From: Methyloversatilis sp. RAC08
GTDB lineage: Bacteria; Pseudomonadota; Gammaproteobacteria; Burkholderiales; Rhodocyclaceae
NCBI RefSeq assembly: GCF_001713355.1
Contig: NZ_CP016448.1
Span: forward strand, 3,720,001-3,784,000
Length of the DNA: 64,000 nt
Direction: 5' to 3'
The position numbers and the translations under genes were made by a program. Positions 27,351-36,229 of this stretch are shown here, piece by piece (positions within the stretch are counted from its first letter, which is position 1; every line of letters begins with the position of its first letter). The notes below the pieces were generated by a model. That model saw nothing but the letters and a program-made list of their open reading frames with translations, had not been told where the DNA came from and made no database searches.

Positions 27351-28231
27351 CACTTGTTCAGCACGGCCGCCAGTTCGCGGCGGTAGTGGCGCACCAGCGG
27401 GTGGTCGCTGCCGAGCAGGTCGAACAGATCGATCAGCGTGCGCCGGCCGGCATCGTCGCCGAAATCGCGGTCGCGTCTGACCACTTCGAGCGCCTGCTTC
27501 ATCGCGCCCTCCCAGTCTTCTTCCGCCGCGTGCAGCGCCGACCATTCGAGGCGTGCCGCAAGGTCATCAGGATTGCGTGCAATGCGCGCCGCGTAGTCGT
27601 GGTCGGCGTCGCCTGGCTGGCGCCGTGCGACGGCGATGCGCGCATACAGCGTGCCGACGCGCGCGCGGTCGTTCATGTCGCCCGGCAGCGCATCGAGTGC
27701 GGCCTGAGCTTCGTCCAGCTTCGCCTGTGCAATCAGCGCCTCTACCCGGCCCAGCATGGCCGGTTCGAACAGCGGATCGAGGTCGAGCGCGGCCTCGTTC
27801 AGCGCCAGCGCCGTGTCAGCATCACCGCGCAGCAGCGCGGCGCGCGCTTCGTCGCAGGTGGGCTCGGCCGGCGATGGCAGCAGGGCGTCGATGAATTCGC
27901 GCAGTTCGCGATCCGGCAGCACGCCGGTGAATTCGTCGACCATCACGCCGCCGACGAAGGCCTTCACGTTCGGAATGCCGCGCACGCCGAAGCGACGCGC
28001 CAGTTCCGGGTTGTCGTCCGAGTTGATCTTGGCCAGCCGCACCCGACCGGCGTAGCTGATGGTCAGCGCTTCGAGTCGCGGCGTCAGCGCCTGACAGGGC
28101 TGACACCAGGGCGCCCAGAAATCGACCAGCACCGGCATGCGCTGTGACATGTCGATCACATCGCGCTGAAAATTGGTCAGGGTGACTTCGATGACGTCGC
28201 CACCTGCCGCGTCGGGGGCGTCGGGATGCAT
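27350..28231 (-). CDS. ybbN: YbbN/CnoX-type thioredoxin-TPR protein
   Basis: A 293-residue co-chaperone-like protein. The N-terminal thioredoxin domain has an intact WCQPC active site (Cys43, Cys46), unlike E. coli YbbN, which lacks the first Cys. A C-terminal tetratricopeptide-like helical region spans about residues 125-293. I chose ATG 28231 because GAGGA lies 6 bases upstream; ATG 28237 is directly against it. The 5' flank holds repeats (28399-28659) that make the open frame look much longer. Confidence 0.9.
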   Translation of the reverse strand: MHPDAPDAAGGDVIEVTLTNFQRDVIDMSQRMPVLVDFWAPWCQPCQALTPRLEALTISYAGRVRLAKINSDDNPELARRFGVRGIPNVKAFVGGVMVDEFTGVLPDRELREFIDALLPSPAEPTCDEARAALLRGDADTALALNEAALDLDPLFEPAMLGRVEALIAQAKLDEAQAALDALPGDMNDRARVGTLYARIAVARRQPGDADHDYAARIARNPDDLAARLEWSALHAAEEDWEGAMKQALEVVRRDRDFGDDAGRRTLIDLFDLLGSDHPLVRHYRRELAAVLNK

Positions 28232-28398
28232 GTTCATTCCTCGTGAAAATCGTCGATCCGGACTGCAGTCTGCAGCCCGCACCTTCAGATGCGATGGAGC
28301 ATACAAACAACAAGCCCGGGCGGGGGGCCGATGTTGCGCCGGGGACCTATGAGAACGGAGCCCCCAGCGATCGGCTCCGCCCCCGTGAAAGCGGCAGT

Positions 28399-28513
28399 TT
28401 GTAGGGGCGGCGGCTTGTGGGAGCTGTGGCTTGTGGGAGCGGCGGCCTCGCCGCGATCGTGCCGCGACCATCGTTGTACAGAGTGCGTATCGCGGCGAGG
28501 CCGCCGCTCCCAC
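28399..28513. repeat. REP/BIME-like palindromic element, copy A
   Basis: Two 25-base arms at 28433-28457 and 28489-28513 are perfect inverted repeats (GTGGGAGCGGCGGCCTCG... and its complement) around a 31-base spacer. Three 16-base units of the pattern TTGTGGGAGCGGCGGC, with substitutions, precede the left arm (28399-28446). The same arms and spacer recur at 32921-33002 and, degraded and inverted, at 44284-44350. Confidence 0.9.
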
Positions 28514-28611
28514 AGGAACAGCTCCCACAGGAACAGCTCCCACAGGAACAGCTCCTACAGGAACAGCTCCTACAGGAACAGCTCCTACAGGAACAGCTCC
28601 TACAGGTTCCG
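28507..28611. repeat. 15-base tandem repeat attached to REP copy A
   Basis: Seven head-to-tail units of CTCCYACAGGAACAG grow out of the right arm of copy A. The first three read CTCCCAC and the last four CTCCTAC, and the seventh diverges after CAGG. The array is 105 bases and in frame as five codons, which creates spurious open frames on both strands. Confidence 0.95.
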
Positions 28612-28623
28612 CGGCAACCCTGC

Positions 28624-28659
28624 GCCCTGGCGGACGGCCCACGGGCCGTCCGCCAGGGC
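28624..28659. repeat. 17-bp perfect hairpin upstream of purL
   Basis: GCCCTGGCGGACGGCCC (28624-28640) and its exact complement (28643-28659) flank a 2-base loop, AC. There is no T-run. Together with the repeats it fills most of the 567-base gap between ybbN and purL. It may end ybbN transcription or block purL readthrough. Confidence 0.85.
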
Positions 28660-28737
28660 ACGCTGACTGCGCCGCGCGCGAATTGCGAACAAAATGCCGG
28701 CGCGACGATCCGACTGCGGTGATCGGTGCCCCCTATA

Positions 28738-28743
28738 TATAAT
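28738..28743 (+). promoter_or_regulatory. -10 element of purL
   Basis: A perfect TATAAT within CTATATATAATTG lies 55 bases before the purL ATG. No good -35 is seen at 16-18 bases upstream, so the promoter is weak or activator-dependent. A 9-base repeat AATTGCGAA occurs at 28681-28689 and 28741-28749. Confidence 0.45.
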
Positions 28744-28798
28744 TGCGAATTCGGATCCGCGTGGCGGTGTCCGGCGTCCTTTCCTCCAGTTTCCCCTC

Positions 28799-31700
28799 AT
28801 GACCCTCATTCTGAAGCTCCGCGGTACCCCTGCATTTTCCGAGGCGCGTATGGCGCGTCTGGCCGACGACTGTCGTGCGACGGTCGGCAAGGTGCGCGAA
28901 GTGCGCGCAACGCAGCACTTCTTCGTCGAATGCAGTGCGGTACCTGGCGCCGACGAACTGGCCCGGCTGCACGCGCTGCTGGCAGCCGAACCTGCGGTCG
29001 CGCTAGCGGCGGGTGCGCTGCTGGTGACGCCACGGCTGGGGACGATTTCGCCCTGGTCGTCGAAGGCGACTGACATTGCGCGCAATTGCGGTCTGACCAG
29101 CGTCGCGCGCATCGAGCGCGGCGTGCTGTACGAGATCGAGCTGTCGCGCGGCCTGCTGGGCGCCGGGTCGCTTGACGCGACCGAGCGCATGGCGCTGTCG
29201 GCGAAGCTGCACGACCGCATGACGGAATCGGTGCTGGCCAGCCTTGACGAAGCCGATGCACTGTTCAGCCATGTGCCGCCGCGTCCGCTGGTCAGCGTAT
29301 CGCTCGGACAGGGTGGCAAGGATCAGGGCCGCGCCGCGCTGGTGCAGGCCAACAGCGCGCTCGGTCTGGCGCTGTCCGACGACGAAATCGATTACCTGCT
29401 CGACGCCTACACGAAGCTCGGCCGCGACCCCACCGACGTCGAACTGATGATGTTCGCGCAAGCCAATTCGGAGCACTGCCGGCACAAGATATTCAATGCG
29501 AGCTGGAACATCGACTACGCGACGCAGGACCTGAGCCTGTTCGGCATGATCCGCGAAACGCACCGCGCGACGCCGCAGCACACCGTGGTGGCGTATTCGG
29601 ACAATGCGGCGGTGATCGAAGGCGCAACGACGGCGCCGGTCGACCGTTTCTACCCGGACCGCAACGGCCGCTGGGGCTGGCATGCCGAGCCGATGCACTT
29701 CCTGGCCAAGGTCGAGACGCACAATCATCCGACCGCGATTTCGCCGTTCGCCGGGGCCGCGACGGGCGCCGGCGGTGAAATCCGCGACGAGGGCGCGACC
29801 GGCCGCGGTGCGAAGCCCAAGGCGGGTCTGGCCGGATTTTCGGTGTCCAACCTGAACATTCCGGGCTTCGAACAGCCATGGGAGCGGATCGACGGCGAAC
29901 TTTACGGCAAGCCGGAGCGCATCGCCTCGGCGCTGCAGATCATGATCGATGGCCCGCTGGGTGCTGCCGCTTTCAACAATGAATTCGGTCGGCCCAATCT
30001 GGCCGGCTATTTCCGTACCTTCGAACTGCCCTTCATGGGCGAAATGCGCGGCTATCACAAGCCCATCATGATCGCCGGCGGCATCGGCAACATCAGTGCG
30101 CGCGACGCGCTGAAGATCGTGTTTCCGGCCGGCACGAAACTGATCGTGCTGGGCGGCCCGGCCATGCTGATCGGTCTGGGTGGCGGCGCGGCGTCGAGCA
30201 TGACCACCGGCACAAACACCGCCGATCTCGACTTCGCGTCGGTGCAGCGCGGCAATCCGGAAATCGAGCGGCGCGCGCAGGAAGTGATCGACCGCTGCTG
30301 GCAGATGCAGGACGACAACCCCATTCTTGCGGTGCACGACGTCGGCGCCGGCGGTCTGTCGAATGCGCTGCCTGAACTCGCCCACGGCGCCGGCCATGGT
30401 GCGTGGTTCGATCTGCGCGCCATCCTGAGCGAAGAGTCGGGCATGAGTCCGGCCGAACTGTGGTGCAACGAATCGCAGGAGCGCTACGTGCTGGCCATCG
30501 CGCCCGAACGGGTCGATGACTTCCGCGCGTTGTGCGATCGCGAGCGCTGCCCGTATGCGGTGCTCGGCCAGGCGACGCCGGACGGCCAGCTCACGGTCGA
30601 AGACCCGCACTTCGGAACGAAGCCGGTCGACATGTCGATGGACGTGCTGCTCGGCAAGCCGCCGAAGATGCACCGTACCGTGCAGCGCCGCCCGGCCTTT
30701 GCACCGCCGATGGACGTCGGCGGCTATGACCTGAAGGACACGGCCTACCGCGTGCTGAGCATGCCATCGGTCGCCAGCAAGTCCTTCCTGATCACCATCG
30801 GCGACCGTTCGGTCGGCGGCCTGACTGCGCGCGATCAGTTCGTCGGCCCCTGGCAGATGCCGGTGGCCGATGTGGCCGTGACCAGCGCAGGGTTCAGCGG
30901 CCATCAGGGCGAAGCGTTCGCGATGGGCGAACGCACGCCGGTGGCGCTGCTCAGCGGCCCGGCATCCGGCCGCATGGCGATCGGCGAGGCGATCACCAAT
31001 CTGGTCGCAGCCGACGTGCGCAGCTTCGACCGCATCAAGCTGTCGGCCAACTGGATGGCCGCGGCCGGTCACAAGGGTGAAGACGCGGCACTGTTCGATA
31101 CGGTGAAGGCCGTGGCGATCGACTTTTGCCCCGGGCTCGGCCTGTCGATCCCGGTCGGCAAGGACAGCCTGTCGATGAAGACGCGCTGGACCGAGGGCGA
31201 AGGTCAGAACGCGCGGCAGAAGGAAGTCATTTCACCGCTGTCGCTCGTCATCACGGCGTTCGCGCCGGTCGGCGACGTGCGCAAGACGCTGACGCCGCAG
31301 TTGCTGATAGACCCTGAAGTCGACACCGAACTGCTGCTGCTCGACCTGGGCCAGATGAAGAACCGCCTCGGCGGCTCGGCGTTTGCACAGGCCTATGGCG
31401 TGGTGGGCGAACATGCACCCGACGCCGACGCGGTGCTGCTGGGCCGCTTTCTGCCGGCGATCAACCGCCTGCGCGACGAAGGCTATCTGCTGGCGTATCA
31501 CGACCGCTCGGACGGCGGCCTGTTCGCCACGCTGTGCGAAATGGCCTTCGCATCGAGGGTCGGTCTGTCGATCAACCTCGATACGCTGGCTTACGACCCG
31601 TTGCTGGTCGACGTCGATTCGCTGGCCAAGAAGCCCGACGCGGTGCGTGGCCGCTTCAATGACCGTACCTTCTCGGCGCTGTTCGCGGAGGAACTGGGCG

Positions 31701-32797
31701 CCGTGATCCAGATCCGCGTCGCCGAGCGTTCGAAGGTGATGGACGTGCTGCGCGAAGCCGGAATGTCCGGCGTGACGCACGGCATCGGCAGCCCGAACGA
31801 TCGCGACGAAATCCGTCTTTGGCATAACGCCAAGGTCATTTTCAGCGAAGCGCGCAGCGATCTGCTGAAGGCCTGGAGCGAAGTCAGTCATCGCATCGCG
31901 TCGCTGCGCGATGACGCGGGTTGCGCGGAAGAGGAATTCGCGTTACTCGACGACAAGAATGACACCGGCCTGTTCGCAGCACTGACCTTCGAGCCGCAGG
32001 AAGATATTGCAGCGTCCTTCGTGAGCAGCGGCAAGCGGCCGAAGATTGCCATCCTGCGCGAGCAGGGCGTCAACGGCCAGGTCGAGATGGCAGCCGCCTT
32101 CGACCGCGCCGGCTTCGAGGCACACGACGTGCATATGTCCGACCTGATGGCCGGGCGCGTGAAACTGTCCGATTTCAAGGGCCTGGCCGCCTGCGGCGGT
32201 TTTTCGTACGGCGACGTGCTGGGCGCGGGTGCCGGCTGGGCCAAGTCCATCCTGTTCAACGCGCAGCTGCGCGACGCCTTTGCGGAGTATTTCAACCGCG
32301 AAGACACGTTCGCGCTGGGCGTGTGCAACGGCTGCCAGATGATGAGTCAGCTGCGCGACATCATTCCGGGTGCGGCGCACTGGCCGCATTTCGAGCGCAA
32401 CCGCTCGGAGCAGTTCGAGGCGCGTTTCACGATGGTCGAACTGGTCGAGTCGCCGTCCATCCTCTTCCGCGGCATGGCCGGCTCGAAACTGCCCATCGTG
32501 GTGTCGCACGGTGAAGGCCGCGCGGTGTTCGATGACCCGCAGGCGCAGTCCCTGGCGCGCGTCGCGATGCGCTACATCGACCACGACGGCAAGGTCGCGA
32601 CGCGCTACCCGCGCAACCCGAACGGCTCGCCCGACGGCATCACGTCGGTCACCACCGATGACGGCCGCGTCACCATCCTGATGCCGCACCCCGAGCGCGT
32701 ATTCCGCACCGTTCAGATGAGCTGGCACCCGGAACACTGGGGCGAGGACAGCCCATGGATGCGCATGTTCAGGAATGCGCGGGCCTGGGTCGAGTGA
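28799..32797 (+). CDS. purL: Phosphoribosylformylglycinamidine synthase, large single-chain form
   Basis: A 1332-residue FGAM synthase of purine synthesis that fuses the synthetase and glutaminase parts, as in other beta- and gammaproteobacteria. The N-terminal PurS-like domain is followed by two AIR-synthase-type halves ([68 protein letters not shown]). The class I glutaminase holds Cys1176 in GVCNGCQMM, with the His-Glu pair in [12 protein letters not shown] 28799 gives the expected MTLILKLRG start. Confidence 0.98.
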   Translation: MTLILKLRGTPAFSEARMARLADDCRATVGKVREVRATQHFFVECSAVPGADELARLHALLAAEPAVALAAGALLVTPRLGTISPWSSKATDIARNCGLTSVARIERGVLYEIELSRGLLGAGSLDATERMALSAKLHDRMTESVLASLDEADALFSHVPPRPLVSVSLGQGGKDQGRAALVQANSALGLALSDDEIDYLLDAYTKLGRDPTDVELMMFAQANSEHCRHKIFNASWNIDYATQDLSLFGMIRETHRATPQHTVVAYSDNAAVIEGATTAPVDRFYPDRNGRWGWHAEPMHFLAKVETHNHPTAISPFAGAATGAGGEIRDEGATGRGAKPKAGLAGFSVSNLNIPGFEQPWERIDGELYGKPERIASALQIMIDGPLGAAAFNNEFGRPNLAGYFRTFELPFMGEMRGYHKPIMIAGGIGNISARDALKIVFPAGTKLIVLGGPAMLIGLGGGAASSMTTGTNTADLDFASVQRGNPEIERRAQEVIDRCWQMQDDNPILAVHDVGAGGLSNALPELAHGAGHGAWFDLRAILSEESGMSPAELWCNESQERYVLAIAPERVDDFRALCDRERCPYAVLGQATPDGQLTVEDPHFGTKPVDMSMDVLLGKPPKMHRTVQRRPAFAPPMDVGGYDLKDTAYRVLSMPSVASKSFLITIGDRSVGGLTARDQFVGPWQMPVADVAVTSAGFSGHQGEAFAMGERTPVALLSGPASGRMAIGEAITNLVAADVRSFDRIKLSANWMAAAGHKGEDAALFDTVKAVAIDFCPGLGLSIPVGKDSLSMKTRWTEGEGQNARQKEVISPLSLVITAFAPVGDVRKTLTPQLLIDPEVDTELLLLDLGQMKNRLGGSAFAQAYGVVGEHAPDADAVLLGRFLPAINRLRDEGYLLAYHDRSDGGLFATLCEMAFASRVGLSINLDTLAYDPLLVDVDSLAKKPDAVRGRFNDRTFSALFAEELGAVIQIRVAERSKVMDVLREAGMSGVTHGIGSPNDRDEIRLWHNAKVIFSEARSDLLKAWSEVSHRIASLRDDAGCAEEEFALLDDKNDTGLFAALTFEPQEDIAASFVSSGKRPKIAILREQGVNGQVEMAAAFDRAGFEAHDVHMSDLMAGRVKLSDFKGLAACGGFSYGDVLGAGAGWAKSILFNAQLRDAFAEYFNREDTFALGVCNGCQMMSQLRDIIPGAAHWPHFERNRSEQFEARFTMVELVESPSILFRGMAGSKLPIVVSHGEGRAVFDDPQAQSLARVAMRYIDHDGKVATRYPRNPNGSPDGITSVTTDDGRVTILMPHPERVFRTVQMSWHPEHWGEDSPWMRMFRNARAWVE

Positions 32798-32862
32798 TCT
32801 GGCGTCGGCGTGTTTCGGCGCGCGCCTGCGCGATTGACTTCAATCCGCTGAAGGCATTCCCT

Positions 32863-33002
32863 CTGTAGGAGCGGCCCTGTAGGAGCGGTCCTGTGGGAGC
32901 GGCCCTGTGGGAGCGGCCCTGTGGGAGCGGCGGCCTCGCCGCGATCAGTGCCGCGACCATCGTTGTGCAGAGTGCCTATCGCGGCGCGGCCGCCGCTCCC
33001 AC
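32863..33002. repeat. REP/BIME-like element copy B with 14-base tandem units
   Basis: Five 14-base units of CTGTRGGAGCGGCC lie at 32863-32932. The last one merges into the left arm (32921-32945). The right arm is at 32978-33002, with one mismatch to a perfect 25-base inverted repeat. The 32-base spacer is nearly the same as in copy A. The element sits between the 3' ends of purL and the convergent lysR-type gene. Confidence 0.9.
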
Positions 33003-33036
33003 AAGGGCGCCGGTCCAACATGGGCTGCTCCGTCGA

Positions 33037-33933
33037 CTACTCGTCGAGCAAGGGTTGCGCGCTTGCGATCAAGGCTTCGAAGGCGAGGGCGGCCGGGCTG
33101 ATCGGGCGCTCGGGCAGACGAATGCGGTAGAGCGTGCGCTGTATGGCGGCACCGCCCGGGTGCAGTCGGCGTATGCGCCCCAGGGCCAGTTGGTCGCGCG
33201 CACAGATGCGCGGCACCATGCCCAGTCCGCGACCTGCGGCGACGGTCTGAACGATGGCCTCGTTGCTGCCCACCTCGATTGCGCGTACTGGCGTCAGCCC
33301 CATTTCATCAAGCACACGATCGGTGGCGGCGCGACTGCCGGAACCGCGCTCGCGCACGATCCACGTATGGTCGGCCAGATCGGCCGGCCGCAGGGCGCCG
33401 CCGGTCGGCAACGCTGCATCGCGTGGTGCGATGATGACCATTTCGTCGCGGCGCCAGATGCGGCGGTTCAACCGCGCATCGTCCACATCGCCTTCGACCA
33501 GCGCCACGTCGACCCGGCACTCCAGCAACAGATCGGCGATCTGGCGCGTGTTGCCGCTGATCACCTGCAGTTCGACCTGTGGATGGCGGGCATGAAAATC
33601 GACCAGGAAAGGCGGCAGCCAATACGTCGCGATGGTGGTGCTGGCCCCGATGCTCAGCCGCCCGCGTTCGAGCGAGCTGAAGGCGCGGATCGTTTCGGTC
33701 GCTTCCCGTTCGAGGGCCAGGATGCTGCGGCCGTATTCGTACAGCGCACGACCCGACTCGCTTGGCTTGAAGGTTTTGCCACGGCGGTCGAGCAGCACGG
33801 TTTCAAGCTGCGATTCGAGCTCACGCACCGCCTTCGATACAGCGGGCTGCGTGATGTCCAACGCTTCGGCCGCGCGCGAGAAGCTCTGAACTTCGACCAC
33901 CTTCACGTAGATGCGAAGCAGATGCAGGTTCAA
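33037..33933 (-). CDS. LysR-type regulator, YeiE/CysB-like clade
   Basis: A 298-residue LysR protein. The winged helix-turn-helix is at residues 1-60 (SFSRAAEALDITQPAVSKAVRELE). The effector domain follows (SIGASTTIATYWLPPFL, VALVEGDVDD). It is divergent from a YeiH-type exporter, the same arrangement as E. coli yeiE-yeiH, where YeiE senses sulfite. By analogy it may sense sulfite or a related anion. An ATCAC/GTGAT palindrome lies in the intergenic gap. Confidence 0.88.
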   Translation of the reverse strand: MNLHLLRIYVKVVEVQSFSRAAEALDITQPAVSKAVRELESQLETVLLDRRGKTFKPSESGRALYEYGRSILALEREATETIRAFSSLERGRLSIGASTTIATYWLPPFLVDFHARHPQVELQVISGNTRQIADLLLECRVDVALVEGDVDDARLNRRIWRRDEMVIIAPRDAALPTGGALRPADLADHTWIVRERGSGSRAATDRVLDEMGLTPVRAIEVGSNEAIVQTVAAGRGLGMVPRICARDQLALGRIRRLHPGGAAIQRTLYRIRLPERPISPAALAFEALIASAQPLLDE

Positions 33934-33935
33934 GT

Positions 33936-33961
33936 ATCACCTGAGGTTATCAATCAGTGAT
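33936..33961. promoter_or_regulatory. Candidate LysR-type operator
   Basis: ATCAC (33936-33940) and GTGAT (33957-33961) form an inverted repeat with a 16-base spacer, between the divergent lysR and yeiH-type genes. It overlaps the -35 element of the exporter promoter, as expected for a LysR regulator site. Confidence 0.45.
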
Positions 33962-33975
33962 TTGCATGATATAGA
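33947..33975 (+). promoter_or_regulatory. Candidate promoter of the YeiH-type gene
   Basis: TTATCA (33947-33952) and TATAGA (33970-33975) are 17 bases apart. Transcription would begin near 33982. That is just after an ATG at 33979, so the internal ATG 34033 is the better start for the downstream gene. Confidence 0.4.
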
Positions 33976-34032
33976 AGAATGAATGGCTCGCCGCGTACGC
34001 TGCATTCACTTTCTGCAGCCCGCGACCCGTCC

Positions 34033-35043
34033 ATGAATTCGACGACTGCCATCACACCACCCGGCCTGCCGACCGGACTTGCCGCGTCGGTAGCGGTTGC
34101 CGGTGCATCGGCTTCGCTTTCCGCCCTGCCCGGTGTATCGGCACACGGCTTCGGCTGGCTGCCGCTGGCGGTGGCGCTGGGCATCGTGGTCGGCAATCTG
34201 TGGCCGTCTCTGCCAGCGCGTGGCGTCGAGGGATTCCGCCTGGCGCGCGGTCCGTTGATGCGCGCCGGCATCGCCTTGTACGGACTGCGCATCGGAATCG
34301 ACGAACTGGGCCGGGTGGGCTGGAGCGGCCTGCTGATGGCGATGGTCGTCGTGCTCAGTACGTTCGGACTGGCGCTCTTGCTGGGGCGTCGTCTCGGCCT
34401 CGATCCCCAGGCGGCGATACTTATCGGCTGCGGTAGCGCGATCTGCGGCGCCGCGGCGGTGGCGGCGGCCGATAGCGTGATCGGTGCGCGCGCGCGCCAC
34501 GTGTCAGCCGCGGTGCTGGCAGTCGTCGTTTTCGGCACGCTGGGTATGTATCTGCTGCCGCTTCTGCAGCCGCTGACGGGCTTGAGCGATCTGTCATTCG
34601 GTCTGTGGGTGGGGCTTACGGTGCACGAACTCGGCCATGTCGTGGCCGCTGCTGCTGCGGCCGGGCCGGCGGCGGCTTCCAGTGCGCTGGTCGAGAAAAT
34701 GATGCGCGTGATGCTGCTGGCGCCGGTCGTGATGCTGATCGCAGCCCGATGGCGCGCTGGCGGCACGACGGGTTCGCGCAGCCGGGGTGTTCCGCTTTTC
34801 CTCTACGGCTTCATCGCAACGATTGCGCTCAATGCGTCCGGTCTGCTGCCGGTGTGGCTGCACGCCCTCGGTGCCGAAGCGGCGCAAGCGCTGCTGGCAG
34901 TCGGTCTGGGGGCGCTCGGTGCCAACACCCGGCTGGCCGACATTGGACAGGCCGGGTGGCGCGTGTGGGCGCTCGCCGCGCTGCTCTGGATATGGCTTTT
35001 GCTTGCCGGCTTCGGCCTGGTCAGCCTCGGAGCGCCGTCATGA
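34033..35043 (+). CDS. YeiH-family putative sulfate/sulfite exporter
   Basis: A membrane protein of 336 residues (or 354 if ATG 33979 is used) of the YeiH/UPF0324 family. It has about ten hydrophobic segments and the family's GCGSAICGAAAV motif, followed by GLWVGLTVHELGHVVAA. Homologues are called putative sulfate exporters and sit next to sulfite-responsive LysR genes. This suggests the cell exports sulfite or sulfate made by organosulfur breakdown. The promoter position favours ATG 34033. Confidence 0.85.
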   Translation: MNSTTAITPPGLPTGLAASVAVAGASASLSALPGVSAHGFGWLPLAVALGIVVGNLWPSLPARGVEGFRLARGPLMRAGIALYGLRIGIDELGRVGWSGLLMAMVVVLSTFGLALLLGRRLGLDPQAAILIGCGSAICGAAAVAAADSVIGARARHVSAAVLAVVVFGTLGMYLLPLLQPLTGLSDLSFGLWVGLTVHELGHVVAAAAAAGPAAASSALVEKMMRVMLLAPVVMLIAARWRAGGTTGSRSRGVPLFLYGFIATIALNASGLLPVWLHALGAEAAQALLAVGLGALGANTRLADIGQAGWRVWALAALLWIWLLLAGFGLVSLGAPS

Positions 35044-35193
35044 ATGCACGAAAGCGGAGCGTCGATCGTGCGGGCGCACCGCAGCGGTATGACCCGGTGT
35101 CGCAGTGGCGCTCCGGGCAGATGACGCGAAGGCACGTCCGGCAAGGCATTGCGATGGATCGGCGGCACGTCGGCTCGCAGGTCCGGCTTTTGC

Positions 35194-35217
35194 TTGACAT
35201 TACCTGTTATGACAGGT
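35194..35217 (+). promoter_or_regulatory. -35 element and GntR-type operator before the TauE/SafE gene
   Basis: TTGACA at 35194-35199 is followed within 2 bases by the palindrome ACCTGTTATGACAGGT (35202-35217). The same palindrome, with one change, occurs at 36194-36209 by the start of the gntR operon. Binding here would sit between -35 and -10 and block initiation. No convincing -10 was found. Confidence 0.6.
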
Positions 35218-35271
35218 TTGGCGGCGTACCTTTCCGGGAAGCGCGCCGCTTGTCCCGTCCGGGAGAACCGA

Positions 35272-36138
35272 TTGGATGCTTCGCTGCTGAACACGCTGTG
35301 GCCGGACCGCGGCATCGCGAGTTGGGCGGTGATCGCCGGCGCGGTGATCGCAGGGGGCGTGCTGCGCGGCATGACCGGTTTCGGCGCGGCGCTGCTGATG
35401 GCACCCCTGTTGTCCACGGTGGCGTCGGCGCGCGACACGATCTGCATCGTGACGCTGCTCAACGCGCTGCCACTGACCCATGCACTGGCGCCGTCGGTGC
35501 GCCGGCTGGTCGATCACCGCGTTCTGCTGCCGATGCTCGGCGCTGCGTGTTTCGGCATTCCGCTCGGTCTGTGGCTGGTGAGCGTGCTGCCGGCGCGATT
35601 GTTCGGGCAGGTGATCGGCCTTGCGGTGATTGCCAGCGCAGCGGTCTTGCTGACCGGCGTACGCCTGGTGCGCGGTCGCAGCCATGCCGCTTCCATCGGT
35701 GCGGGGCTGTTCAGCGGGGTGCTCACCGGTTTCGGTGGTGTCGGCGGTCCGCCGGCCATCCTCTACCTGCTGGGCGTGGAAACCGACAGTCATCGCGCGC
35801 GTGCCAGCTTCCTCGTCTACTTCGGATGCCTTTACCCGCTGGCGCTGATTGCCATCGTGCTGTCCGGCTTGTTCGGCCTGTCGCTGCTGCTGCAGGGGCT
35901 GCTGCTGGCGCCCCTTTTTCATGGCGGCGGCCTGTTGGGCGAACGCCTGTATCGCGGTCTGGATCCGCGACATTTCCGGCGGGTCGTGCTGTGCCTGCTG
36001 ATGGCCACCGGTGCGTTCGCGGCCTGGCCGAAGCACGCGACCGCTTTGGTGCAAGCGCCTGGCGCGGTGCAGCAAACCGGTGCAGGCATCGCTGCGGAGG
36101 ATGTACTGTCAAGACATAAAAATAGTTTAAAAACATAG
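35272..36138 (+). CDS. TauE/SafE-family sulfite exporter-like permease
   Basis: A 288-residue membrane protein with about eight hydrophobic segments. The TauE/SafE pattern is seen in GGVLRGMTGFGAALLMAP near the start and GVLTGFGGVGGPPAILYLLG in the second half. Relatives export sulfite, sulfoacetate or similar anions. I chose TTG 35272, which has GGGAG at proper spacing; the open frame extends to an ATG at 35149 upstream of the operator. Its C-terminus is hydrophilic and AT-rich. Confidence 0.85.
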   Translation: MDASLLNTLWPDRGIASWAVIAGAVIAGGVLRGMTGFGAALLMAPLLSTVASARDTICIVTLLNALPLTHALAPSVRRLVDHRVLLPMLGAACFGIPLGLWLVSVLPARLFGQVIGLAVIASAAVLLTGVRLVRGRSHAASIGAGLFSGVLTGFGGVGGPPAILYLLGVETDSHRARASFLVYFGCLYPLALIAIVLSGLFGLSLLLQGLLLAPLFHGGGLLGERLYRGLDPRHFRRVVLCLLMATGAFAAWPKHATALVQAPGAVQQTGAGIAAEDVLSRHKNSLKT

Positions 36139-36169
36139 GTTTGTCCCTGTGTTGTGCGAGGCGGAAGAA

Positions 36170-36187
36170 TTGGCACTGACCTTGCAT
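36170..36187 (+). promoter_or_regulatory. Sigma-54 promoter of the gntR/AprA-like operon
   Basis: TTGGCACTGACCTTGCAT matches the -24/-12 consensus exactly. GG is at 36172-36173 and GC at 36184-36185, 10 bases apart, with the flanking TGGCAC and TTGCA complete. It implies RpoN-dependent, enhancer-activated expression. The GntR-type palindrome at 36194-36209 covers the expected start site. Confidence 0.82.
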
Positions 36188-36193
36188 AACATA

Positions 36194-36209
36194 ACCCGTC
36201 ATAACAGGT
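36194..36209 (+). promoter_or_regulatory. GntR-type operator at the gntR operon start site
   Basis: ACCCGTCATAACAGGT is an imperfect palindrome. Its complement, ACCTGTTATGACGGGT, differs at a single base from the site at 35202-35217. It lies about 10 bases after the sigma-54 -12 element, over the expected transcription start, so bound regulator should repress. Confidence 0.65.
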
Positions 36210-36229
36210 TCTCGAACAGGAGCTCGAAC

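Noticed and set aside
28433-28611. CRISPR array
   Set aside because: Units of 15 bases have no spacers between them and no cas genes are nearby; the structure is a tandem repeat grown from a palindrome arm.
28289-28742. Long open frames on both strands rich in repeated PVGAV-, TGTAP- or QEQL-type pentapeptides
   Set aside because: They are translations of the 15-base tandem array and REP arms; all frames stay open because the unit length is a multiple of three. No start, composition or homology supports a protein.
32713-33130. Small frames across 32863-33002
   Set aside because: They are created by the 14-base units and REP palindrome, and none has a plausible ribosome site or family.
25713-33933. 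Genomic island or prophage next to the tRNA cluster
   Set aside because: No integrase, no direct repeat of a tRNA 3' end and no phage genes were seen; the following genes (antiporter, ybbN, purL) are ordinary chromosome genes.
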